Part shown: positions 20,086 to 27,701 of the stretch, in pieces | Layout of the letters: the number at the start of each line of letters is the position of its first letter | Numbering within the stretch: the stretch's first letter is position 1 | Assembly (NCBI RefSeq): GCF_009764355.1 | Contig: NZ_LNUA01000032.1 | Span: 496,001-560,000 of the forward strand | Length of the DNA stretch: 64,000 bases | Direction: 5' to 3' | Source: Companilactobacillus bobalius | Lineage (GTDB): Bacteria; Bacillota; Bacilli; Lactobacillales; Lactobacillaceae | The notes under the pieces: generated by a model | The model's input: only the letters and a program-made list of their open reading frames with translations | The model's database searches: none | Told to the model about the DNA's origin: nothing | Position numbers and translations under genes: made by a program

Positions 20086-22227
20086 CTACTTCTTTACAGT
20101 CGATTTAACACCATTAATCATAACATTGACAGGATCTCCGGAAATAATCTTTACTTGAACGTCGTCTTGAGAGTAATCAATGTTAAGTAATCGTCCCTTA
20201 TATTGAATACGAATACTCATTTTATCCCAAGCGTTAGGTAAATTATTTTGAATATAAAGCATATTATTTTTGATTTGAACTCCACCGAAACCAGCCACGA
20301 TAGCAATCCAACTACCACCTAAATTGGCAATGTGTAAGCCATCATTAGTATTACCTTGGAGATCAATTAAATCTGTTTTAGCAGTATCTAAGAAATATGA
20401 ATAAGCTTTTTCCTTTAAACCTAATCTAGCTGCCAAAGCACTAAAAATTGAACGTGAAAGTGATGAATCATGTGTCGTAATACGTTCATAATAATCAAAT
20501 TCCTTAATTAATTGTTCTTTGGAAATATCATCGAATAAAAAGTCTGCAAACAAAGTATCTGCTTGTTTATTAACTTGATATCTATACAGAGTTAAGGGAT
20601 GGTAATGTAACAACAATGGATAATTTTGTTTAGGGGTATCTTCAAAAGGCCAAATAGGTTTCTTAAAGTATGAGTCGTCCTGTTCATTAATACCCTTTTG
20701 GGCATCAAAAGGTAAATAAATTGCGTCACGAATGGTTGTAAATTCATTTAATTCATCTGTATCCACGCCCAACCGTTTTGCTTCTTCAGGAAAATCGGTA
20801 ATAAGCTTAACTGCAAAAGCAAGATTGAACTTTGCCATACGGTTTGTGTAGTAATTATTATTGACAATAGCGGAATATTCATCTGGACCAGTAACATCAA
20901 AGAAACAAAATTTCTGTTGGTTATTTATTTCAGAAAAACTACCAAAATTAACCCAGAATCTAGCCGTTTCCAATACTATTTCTAATCCGTAATCTTTAAT
21001 TAATCGTTCATCCCCAGTCACATCGAAATAACGATAAATAGAGTATGCAATATCCGCATCAATATGATATTGAGCCGTACTTGCAGGATAATACGCACTA
21101 GCTTCTTTACCATTGATAGTTCTCCAACTATATAGAGCTCCATCTTTTACACCTAAGGTTTGAGCACGCTTTTTAGCCTCGGGTAAAATACTATAGCGAT
21201 ACTTTATTAAATTAGCTGCAATACTGGGATTTGTATAAGCAAAAAATGGTGCCATGTACATTTCCGTATCCCAGAAGTAATGTCCTTCATAACCAACTCC
21301 CGAAAGCCCTTTAGCGGAAATATTGGTTTTTCCATTTCTACCAGCAGATGACTCAAGTTGATAAAGATTGAAATGAATGGCCCGATTTAGATCATCATCT
21401 CCATAAATTTTTACTTCACTTTGATTCCAAAACTTTCCCCAAAAGGAAATTGATTCCTCTTTTATATCTTCAAAGGATGGAGAGTTAGTAAGAGAAATAG
21501 CTTCATTAATATCACCAACCACAGCGATTACATCGAATACTATTGGATCACTGTTTAGAGATAATGTTTGATTCAAATCTACATTCGAATACAAGCCCAT
21601 TTCAAGAGATAAATTACTATTATCAGTAGTTACCTTTAAAGCTTTTTGCTTTTTTGAGTTCAAAACATAATCATATTTTAAAGTTTTAATACCTCTGGAT
21701 TTTCGTGGGTCGTCGCTATTCTGGGTTGTTTCACTTAATTCAAAATCTTTTATTAATTTGATATTTCCCGCGTAGCCGTCACTAGAAATTTCGTAACGTA
21801 ATCCAATAAATTGGTTTTTGTCTTGATTAATAACACTAGTTAAAACTAGTCGTATAGATTCGCCCTTATCATTAGATACTTTATAAAACGAATGCAATAT
21901 TCCCCGTGACATATCCAATGACATATCTAGTAATTGAGAGTGTATAAACCTATTGCCATTTTCATCATAAATAATTATCTGTCGTAAATCAGGTAATTTA
22001 ACTATGGTCTGATTTTTTTCGGCATATCCGTATGCTTTTTCACCGTATATAATATTAGACTCTTCATAAAATCCATTAACAATGGTTCCTGCATTACCAG
22101 ATGGACTAATTGGATCACTTGCTCTTATTCCTACGTGTCCGTTGGCAATAGAAAAAATTGATTCTAAGTATTCTGGTTGAGTCGATTTTAAATCATCCAA
22201 CTTAAGTATTTTTGATAATTTAATCAT
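20086..22227 (-). CDS. GH65 glycoside phosphorylase (disaccharide or disaccharide-phosphate)
   Basis: A 713-residue GH65 enzyme: N-terminal beta-sandwich, then an (alpha/alpha)6 barrel with the general acid in VTGPDEY (~residue 447) and the family stretch GHYFWDTEMYMAPFF (~330). GH65 members phosphorolyse alpha-glucosides such as maltose, trehalose, kojibiose and nigerose, or their 6-phosphates. Start is the ATG at 22227, nine bases after GGAG; an in-frame TTG upstream overlaps that GGAG. It follows a PTS EIIBC gene by 59 bases, so its substrate is probably already phosphorylated, as for trehalose-6-phosphate or maltose-6'-phosphate phosphorylases. The exact linkage cannot be told here. Confidence 0.88.
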   Translation of the reverse strand: MIKLSKILKLDDLKSTQPEYLESIFSIANGHVGIRASDPISPSGNAGTIVNGFYEESNIIYGEKAYGYAEKNQTIVKLPDLRQIIIYDENGNRFIHSQLLDMSLDMSRGILHSFYKVSNDKGESIRLVLTSVINQDKNQFIGLRYEISSDGYAGNIKLIKDFELSETTQNSDDPRKSRGIKTLKYDYVLNSKKQKALKVTTDNSNLSLEMGLYSNVDLNQTLSLNSDPIVFDVIAVVGDINEAISLTNSPSFEDIKEESISFWGKFWNQSEVKIYGDDDLNRAIHFNLYQLESSAGRNGKTNISAKGLSGVGYEGHYFWDTEMYMAPFFAYTNPSIAANLIKYRYSILPEAKKRAQTLGVKDGALYSWRTINGKEASAYYPASTAQYHIDADIAYSIYRYFDVTGDERLIKDYGLEIVLETARFWVNFGSFSEINNQQKFCFFDVTGPDEYSAIVNNNYYTNRMAKFNLAFAVKLITDFPEEAKRLGVDTDELNEFTTIRDAIYLPFDAQKGINEQDDSYFKKPIWPFEDTPKQNYPLLLHYHPLTLYRYQVNKQADTLFADFLFDDISKEQLIKEFDYYERITTHDSSLSRSIFSALAARLGLKEKAYSYFLDTAKTDLIDLQGNTNDGLHIANLGGSWIAIVAGFGGVQIKNNMLYIQNNLPNAWDKMSIRIQYKGRLLNIDYSQDDVQVKIISGDPVNVMINGVKSTVKK

Positions 22228-22286
22228 TTTACTATTCTCCAAGCCAAAGAGAGACCGATAAAAACCGTTCCCTCTTTTTTTATTGT

Positions 22287-23744
22287 TTAATTAATTGATG
22301 AAACACTATTTAAATTCATTTCGGTTTTAGGTTCATTAGTAGTTTTTTTCTTTTCTACAGTTTCTTCGGAACCCTTAGATAGAATTAGACTAGCAATGAA
22401 AGAGACAGATAGTGATAAAGCCATCATAATTACACCATTAATTACATTTGTCATTCCTTTAGAACCATTTAGTCCCAGGATAGCCATAAAACTGTTTTGA
22501 GGAACATACAAAGTAACACCCATAATTCCACCGTAAAGTCCAGCTACTCCAGCACCGATTACAGCACCAATCATTGGTCTCTTATATTTAAGATTAATAC
22601 CATACATTGCTGGCTCAGTAATTCCCATAATAGCGGAGATTCCTGAAGATGTAGCTAGTGATTTTTGACTGGGTTTCTTAGCTTTGATTCCAAAGGCCAA
22701 AGCCGCTGCGCCTTGTGCCAAGTTAGAACAAACTTGTGCTACTAGAATTAATGATTCATGACCTGTTGAAGCAAATGTTGATAGAAAGATTGGTGTTAAT
22801 GCATGATGCATACCTGTCATAACAATGAAAGGCATACCAGCAGCTAACAAAGTAACCATAATAAAGCCTAAACGTCCTTGAAGCATATTGATTACCCAAG
22901 CTAATCCTGCACCAGCAAATGAGCCTAAAGGTCCTACGACGATCAACGCAATTGGAGCACTGATTAAAAGAATTAAAGTTGGATTTAAAATAATTTTCAG
23001 TGAATTGGGAGTTATACGATCCACACCCTTTTCAATAAAACTCATAATCCAAACCATAAGTAACGCAGGAATTACTGTTGCGGCATAAGTATCAGGCACA
23101 ATTGGAATTGATAAAAATGAAATTGGTTTACCAGACGATACCCATGCTGTGAAATTAGGATGTAATAAGATACCTGCTACAATAACAGCTAAAGAAGTAT
23201 TAACTTTGAATCGCTTAGAGGCGTTAATTGCTAAAAGAATCGGCATAAAGTAGAAAGCGGAATCGCCCATGATATCAAGAATTCTGTATGTTGGAGCACT
23301 AGAACTCATCCAATTAAACGTTGTGGCCAGCGATAGGATAACTTTTATCATACCAGCAGCAGTTAGCGCAGGGATCATTGGCGTCATACATGCTGTAATA
23401 GCATCAATAATCTGATTGAATATGCCTTCTTTTTTCTCTGCCACGTCGTTTTGTGTATCAGAGGAAGGAGTTACTGTATCAGAGTCACCATTAATTACAC
23501 CTAATTTAATGATTTCATCAAAGACGTAACTTACTGCATTGCCTATCACAACCTGATACTGGCTAGGAGTTTTGACTACCGTAACCACTCCATCCAAACT
23601 TTCCAACTGATTTTTATTTGCTTTGTCATCATCTTTTAAATCAAATCTTAGTCTAGTAGCACAATGAACTAAAGAGTTGATATTTTGTTTACCGCCAACT
23701 CCTGAAATAATATCAGTGGCTAATTTTTGATAATCTTTTTTCAT
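22287..23744 (-). CDS. PTS EIIBC transporter, beta-glucoside/sucrose family, no EIIA
   Basis: A 485-residue permease: EIIB domain with Cys at ~27 (VHCATRLRF), then EIIC with about ten membrane segments (~105-455), ending in a charged tail (EETVEKKKTTNEPK). Unlike the PTS at 11719-13536 it has no EIIA domain, so a separate EIIA (for example that protein's or a glucose EIIA) must phosphorylate it. ATG at 23744 follows GGGGGAG; the start lies 32 bases inside the preceding GH1 gene. Operon with GH1 and GH65 suggests uptake of a glucose-containing disaccharide. Confidence 0.9.
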   Translation of the reverse strand: MKKDYQKLATDIISGVGGKQNINSLVHCATRLRFDLKDDDKANKNQLESLDGVVTVVKTPSQYQVVIGNAVSYVFDEIIKLGVINGDSDTVTPSSDTQNDVAEKKEGIFNQIIDAITACMTPMIPALTAAGMIKVILSLATTFNWMSSSAPTYRILDIMGDSAFYFMPILLAINASKRFKVNTSLAVIVAGILLHPNFTAWVSSGKPISFLSIPIVPDTYAATVIPALLMVWIMSFIEKGVDRITPNSLKIILNPTLILLISAPIALIVVGPLGSFAGAGLAWVINMLQGRLGFIMVTLLAAGMPFIVMTGMHHALTPIFLSTFASTGHESLILVAQVCSNLAQGAAALAFGIKAKKPSQKSLATSSGISAIMGITEPAMYGINLKYKRPMIGAVIGAGVAGLYGGIMGVTLYVPQNSFMAILGLNGSKGMTNVINGVIMMALSLSVSFIASLILSKGSEETVEKKKTTNEPKTEMNLNSVSSIN

Positions 23745-25173
23745 TATTATTCTCCCCCAAACCATTTAGTGACAAATAATTCTTGAACCAAAAGAAACTG
23801 TCTTTTTTAATACGCTTGTTTGTTCCATTTTCTGAATCATCTAAATCTACATAGACAACTCCATATCGTTTAGACATTTTTCCTTGACTAACACTTACTA
23901 AGTCAATTATTCCCCACATTAGATATCCAATTAACGGGATACCATCCTCTTCAATTGCTTTTTTCATTTCCGTAAAATGCTGATCAAGATATTTGATTCT
24001 GTAGGTATCATGAATTTGACCATCGATTACTCTATCTTTCGTAGTTCCTAATCCATTCTCAACAATAAATACTGGTCTCTCATATCTTTCGTATAATTGA
24101 TTTAAAGTAATTCTTAATCCCAGTGGATCGACCTGCCAGACACCATCTTCATTTGTAAGGTAGGGATTTTTGACCGTCTCAAATCCATTAGTTGCGGTGT
24201 GTTTTAAGTTATCACCATCAGCTGCAGAACATGCACTGGAATAATAGCTAAATGAAACAAAATCTACGGTATTCTCTCGAAGAATTTTTAGATCTTTATC
24301 AGTTATATCCAAGTTCAAATTATTTTGTTTACATAAATTATCAAAATAACTAGGATAGTTTCCTCTTACTTGCACATCTGAGAACAATAATGCTTTTCTG
24401 TCACTTAAATTAGCTGCCCAAACATCTTCAGGATTGGGAGAATATGGGGATGCCATTCCCGCCGCTATCATACAGCCAAACTTAAATGTTGGATTGATTT
24501 GATAACCATGTTTAATTACTAAAGAATTGGCTAATAATTGGTAATGTGCCGCCTGATACTCCTTTTGTAAAACATTATCTTTTCTAGTGAAAACTAATCC
24601 TCCGCCAATGAACGGGATGTGTAAAATCATATTTAATTCGTTAAATGGAATCCAATATTTTACATATTTAGAGAATTCTGTCATAACAATATCGGCATAA
24701 TGTAAGAATAAATCAATCACATTTCTACTAGACCAACTACCATATTTAGTTATCAAATTCAATGGAATTTCAAAATGACTTAAGGTTACGATAGGTTCCA
24801 TATTATATTTCTCAAGCTCTTTAAAAATATTTCTATAAAATTTCATTCCATCCTGATTGGGAATTTCTTCTTCGCCAGTCGGAAAAAGTCTGGTCCAAGA
24901 AATAGAAAATCTAAAAGCATTAATTCCTAAATCGTGTAGTAACTTTATATCCTGAATGTAGGTATGATAAAAATCTATCCCCAGATCACTGGGATGATGA
25001 TCATCATTATAAGTATTAAAAATATTATTGTCATCGTCTTTATAAACAGGTTGGAGTCTTCGTTCATCCATAGGTAACATGTCAAAATTAGACAATTTGG
25101 ATTTTACGTGGTTTTTATTTCCTTCGGTTTGTCCGGCGGAAATAGCACCACCCCATAAAAAATTAGTTTGCAT
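23713..25173 (-). CDS. 6-phospho-beta-glucosidase, GH1
   Basis: A 486-residue GH1 enzyme, clearly paralogous to the one at 9936-11357 (same FLWGGAIS opening). Acid/base in IPFNELNM (~178), nucleophile in VENGLG (~372), phosphate-binding loop SKRYGVVYVD (~434). The ATG at 25173 follows AGAGG; a longer frame upstream has no suitable ribosome binding site. First gene of the operon with EIIBC, GH65 and AraC. Its pairing with a GH65 phosphorylase is unusual because GH1 cleaves beta and known GH65 enzymes cleave alpha linkages. A cre-like site lies ~65 bases upstream. Confidence 0.9.
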   Translation of the reverse strand: MQTNFLWGGAISAGQTEGNKNHVKSKLSNFDMLPMDERRLQPVYKDDDNNIFNTYNDDHHPSDLGIDFYHTYIQDIKLLHDLGINAFRFSISWTRLFPTGEEEIPNQDGMKFYRNIFKELEKYNMEPIVTLSHFEIPLNLITKYGSWSSRNVIDLFLHYADIVMTEFSKYVKYWIPFNELNMILHIPFIGGGLVFTRKDNVLQKEYQAAHYQLLANSLVIKHGYQINPTFKFGCMIAAGMASPYSPNPEDVWAANLSDRKALLFSDVQVRGNYPSYFDNLCKQNNLNLDITDKDLKILRENTVDFVSFSYYSSACSAADGDNLKHTATNGFETVKNPYLTNEDGVWQVDPLGLRITLNQLYERYERPVFIVENGLGTTKDRVIDGQIHDTYRIKYLDQHFTEMKKAIEEDGIPLIGYLMWGIIDLVSVSQGKMSKRYGVVYVDLDDSENGTNKRIKKDSFFWFKNYLSLNGLGENNNEKRLSKISH

Positions 25174-25238
25174 TGGAGTACCTCTATCGTGTGATTTATA
25201 AGAGATGGCCATCTCAATTAACAATTACAGAATACATC

Positions 25239-25252
25239 ATAAACCGCTTACA
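25239..25252. promoter_or_regulatory. cre-like site upstream of the GH1-EIIBC-GH65 operon
   Basis: ATAAACCGCTTACA has two mismatches to the cre consensus and closely resembles the site before rhaB (both contain AACCGCTTACA). Confidence 0.5.
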
Positions 25253-25339
25253 TTCAGCGTACTATCTTGTCCAATTATTCTCATATTTTGCGATTCTGTG
25301 AATTACTCCCCTCAAACCTATGATGATACAAAAATAAGA

Positions 25340-25355
25340 CATTCAAAATTGAATG
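25340..25355 (-). terminator. Possible terminator of the lone EIIB gene
   Basis: Short perfect palindrome CATTCAAAATTGAATG, followed on the minus strand by TCTTATTTTTG. It lies 80 bases after the EIIB stop. The stem is AT-rich, so strength is uncertain. Confidence 0.45.
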
Positions 25356-25434
25356 CCCCATTTGCTCTAATATTAATAATAGATTCTAACTGTTCATCGT
25401 TATCATACAACCAATTTTACTTTAATAATTAGTA

Positions 25435-25740
25435 TTAACTTATTTTAGATAATGCAAAAGAAAGGACTTTATCGCCGTTCATCGTTCCGTAATCCTTCAT
25501 GTCAATTACATCAACCGGAACGTCAACCTCATTCACTATATTATCGTATTGAAAACTTATCTGTGGTCCTAATAAGATTACTGCAAGATTATGTCTTTGA
25601 GCTTCTTCGGAAATGGCTGCACTGGCAGTAGCAAAAATATAAACATCAATATTTCTTTTTTCTGCGGCTTTTCGCATCTTTGTAACAAGTAAAGAAGTGG
25701 ACATTCCACCCGCACAAGCTAACATGATTGTTTTCGTCAT
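25435..25740 (-). CDS. Lone PTS EIIB subunit, lactose/cellobiose family
   Basis: A 101-residue stand-alone EIIB with the phosphorylated Cys at position 9 in LACAGGMSTSLLV, typical of the Lac/cellobiose family. The ATG at 25740 follows AAAGGAAAA. No EIIA or EIIC of this family is in the window, so it must work with components encoded elsewhere or serve a regulatory role. Located 262 bases upstream of the GH1-EIIBC-GH65 operon in the same direction, with a weak hairpin in between. Confidence 0.88.
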   Translation of the reverse strand: MTKTIMLACAGGMSTSLLVTKMRKAAEKRNIDVYIFATASAAISEEAQRHNLAVILLGPQISFQYDNIVNEVDVPVDVIDMKDYGTMNGDKVLSFALSKIS

Positions 25741-25753
25741 AATAATTTTCCTT

Positions 25754-25767
25754 TGTATTCGCTTTCG
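25754..25767. promoter_or_regulatory. Weak cre-like site before the lone EIIB gene
   Basis: TGTATTCGCTTTCG has two mismatches to the cre consensus and lies only ~14 bases upstream of the EIIB start, overlapping the leader. Confidence 0.35.
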
Positions 25768-25794
25768 AGATACTAATAGTATATCGCTGTAAAA

Positions 25795-25837
25795 AAATAA
25801 AGTAACATCAGAAAAAATTTCTGACATTACTTTATTT
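25795..25837. terminator. Terminator of the nth-dnaD transcript
   Basis: Imperfect long inverted repeat (AAATAAAGTAA..ATCAGAAA with TTTCTGA..TTACTTTATTT) directly after the nth stop codon. Confidence 0.75.
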
Positions 25838-25839
25838 AA

Positions 25840-26487
25840 TTAATCCTTTTCATTTTCAGCATTCAATTCATCACATTTAATGATTAATTGATTAGTCTCT
25901 TTAGCTGGATCAATCTTCATAGAATACTTACGACCGTACTCAATCATCGTATGATGGGCTTGATGTAATTCTTCAGGAGGCATTACACTGACAATCTTCT
26001 TCTCAACTTGCAAGGGATTAGCCTTCTCGTCAACAAAGTGTAGTCGCTTGGAAATGGCTGAAACGTGTGTATCCACTGCAAATGTTGGTTGATTGAAGAC
26101 ATCACTTAAAACCACATTAGCAGTCTTTCTACCAGCACCAGGAAGTTCCATAATGCCCTTTCTAGTTTCAGGTACAACATCATTTAACTTTGTATGAACG
26201 ACTCCAGCTGTTTTGATAATATTTCTAGCTTTATTATGAAATAAACCAACACTTTTGATAATTTGCTCAACATCTTCAACCTTAGCACTCATCAAATCTT
26301 TGGGTTCTGGATATTTAGCAAATAAAATTGGCGTAACTTTATTAACGGAAACGTCAGTTGCTTGAGCACTTAAAATTACCGAAATTAAATATTGAAATGG
26401 TGTTCTTGAATCTAATGATGGTCCAACGGGTCCAATATCGTCTTCCATTTGACGAATGGCCCAAACTATCTGTTCATCTTTTAACAT
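25840..26487 (-). CDS. nth: Endonuclease III-like DNA glycosylase lacking the Fe-S cluster motif
   Basis: A 215-residue base-excision repair glycosylase/AP lyase for oxidised pyrimidines. The helix-hairpin-helix LPGAGRKTA (~117-125, catalytic Lys in GRKT) and the catalytic Asp in AVDTH (~138) are intact. The C-terminal C-x6-C-x2-C-x5-C loop that holds the [4Fe-4S] cluster in E. coli Nth is missing: after YGRKYSMK the chain runs IDPAKETNQLIIKCDEL, and the protein has only one Cys. The start overlaps the dnaD stop (TAATG). Fe-S-free Nth variants exist in some lineages, so activity is still likely. Confidence 0.92.
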   Translation of the reverse strand: MLKDEQIVWAIRQMEDDIGPVGPSLDSRTPFQYLISVILSAQATDVSVNKVTPILFAKYPEPKDLMSAKVEDVEQIIKSVGLFHNKARNIIKTAGVVHTKLNDVVPETRKGIMELPGAGRKTANVVLSDVFNQPTFAVDTHVSAISKRLHFVDEKANPLQVEKKIVSVMPPEELHQAHHTMIEYGRKYSMKIDPAKETNQLIIKCDELNAENEKD

Positions 26488-27110
26488 TAATATCCCAACT
26501 TCTTTCGACGATCTTGTAATTGTTCTGCTGTCTTTATATTACTCTTTTCCCAACTAATAAGGATTCGATCCATGTATTTTAATGAATAAGCTTGATTCAA
26601 TACAGCCTCACGTAAGGCTAGATCAATCAATTCAACACTATAATGGTCGTCGTCAATCCATTGATGAATTTGTTCTTGCTCGATTGGTGACAATGGACGT
26701 CCAAATTCAACTTCAATTTTTTTAAACAATTCTTCAGTCTCAGACATCAAACGATTTTGTTGATTAGACTCCTGTTCTTGTTGTAGCAAGTTTTTAATAC
26801 GATGATAAATTGGTGTTAGTGAATAAATATCTCGTTGTTGATGATGATCCATAATTGTTTTTAATTCAATTACGCCTAACTTGATTAAACCTTGAATAAT
26901 AGTATAAATGCTAGCTTCATCCATACCAGTGTTCTTGGCTAAGTCCTTTGCCATTGGGAAAGTAACTCCCCTTTGGGCATACATAGAGAGAGCTAGATAA
27001 ACAATTAGGTCTTTTTCAGTCATCCCCAAGTTATGATAGTTTTGCAGAATCAAATTGTTGATATTAGTGCTGCCACTCTCCACAAATTCATTGAATAATT
27101 CATCTTCCAT
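26487..27110 (-). CDS. dnaD: DnaD-domain replication protein
   Basis: A 207-residue protein with an N-terminal winged-helix domain (KDLIVYLALSMYAQRGVTFP, TGMDEASIYTIIQGLIKLG, both shortened) and a C-terminal DnaD/DnaB_2 domain (EFGRPLSPIEQEQIHQWIDDD, YMDRILISWEK). DnaD helps load the replicative helicase in low-GC Gram-positives. Start follows GGAG nine bases upstream. The dnaD-nth order is conserved in Firmicutes; the genes overlap by one base and should be co-translated. Confidence 0.93.
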   Translation of the reverse strand: MEDELFNEFVESGSTNINNLILQNYHNLGMTEKDLIVYLALSMYAQRGVTFPMAKDLAKNTGMDEASIYTIIQGLIKLGVIELKTIMDHHQQRDIYSLTPIYHRIKNLLQQEQESNQQNRLMSETEELFKKIEVEFGRPLSPIEQEQIHQWIDDDHYSVELIDLALREAVLNQAYSLKYMDRILISWEKSNIKTAEQLQDRRKKLGY

Positions 27111-27130
27111 ACTTAATTACTCCAATTAAC

Positions 27131-27167
27131 AAAAAAAGCCTGAGAACATATTATCTCGACTTTTTTT
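27131..27167. terminator. Terminator after the YpmB-like gene
   Basis: Hairpin AAAAAAAG..TGAGA / TCTC..CTTTTTTT between the YpmB-like stop codon region and dnaD; T-runs on both strands. Confidence 0.6.
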
Positions 27168-27174
27168 ATTTGAT

Positions 27175-27654
27175 TTAAATGTTATTTATTATTTGAATAC
27201 TCTTGCCAGTACGGAAATCAACTAAATTATAGCCGATGTTGCCATTCTTCTTTTGAAAAGCCACTTCCCAAGTTGGCTTATTTTTGTATAGGCCCAAATT
27301 AATATGCAAAATCTTCTTGGCCCCATAACGTTGAGCTACATCGTCAATAACAGTTTGACGTACAGGTGCTGTATTCTTGTTGACGATTTCTGTCTTACCA
27401 CTTTTAGCATTAATAATAATATAACGATATTTTTGACCCTTGGTTAAACCACCAACCGCATAATATTGCTTTTTACAAGTATAGTTACCAAAATAATCTG
27501 GTTGAACAATTCCGGCTTTTTCCTTGGCAATATCATTAGCCTGTGATTTTGCACTTGAAAATGGTGCAAATGAAAGATTTAAATACGTTAACGCTGAAAC
27601 AATAGCAAGTGCGATCAGAGATATGGTCAATAAAACTTTTGTACTTCTATTCAT
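27175..27654 (-). CDS. YpmB-like membrane-anchored protein (DUF5590)
   Basis: A 159-residue protein with one N-terminal membrane segment (LLTISLIALAIVSALTYL, ~8-25) and an extracytoplasmic domain with two repeats of a PepSY-like fold (YAVGG...KYRYIIINAKSGKTEIV; WEVAFQKKNGNIGYNLVDFRTGK, shortened). The location between dinG and dnaD matches ypmB in related genomes. Function is unknown; the PepSY-like domain suggests binding to an extracellular protein or cell-wall target. Start ATG at 27654 is preceded by GAAGGAAG-like purines (AAAAGGAAGAACTT). Confidence 0.72.
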   Translation of the reverse strand: MNRSTKVLLTISLIALAIVSALTYLNLSFAPFSSAKSQANDIAKEKAGIVQPDYFGNYTCKKQYYAVGGLTKGQKYRYIIINAKSGKTEIVNKNTAPVRQTVIDDVAQRYGAKKILHINLGLYKNKPTWEVAFQKKNGNIGYNLVDFRTGKSIQIINNI

Positions 27655-27701
27655 AAGTTCTTCCTTTTCTCAGTTACCAGAATAGTATAGCAATTTTTTG
27701 G

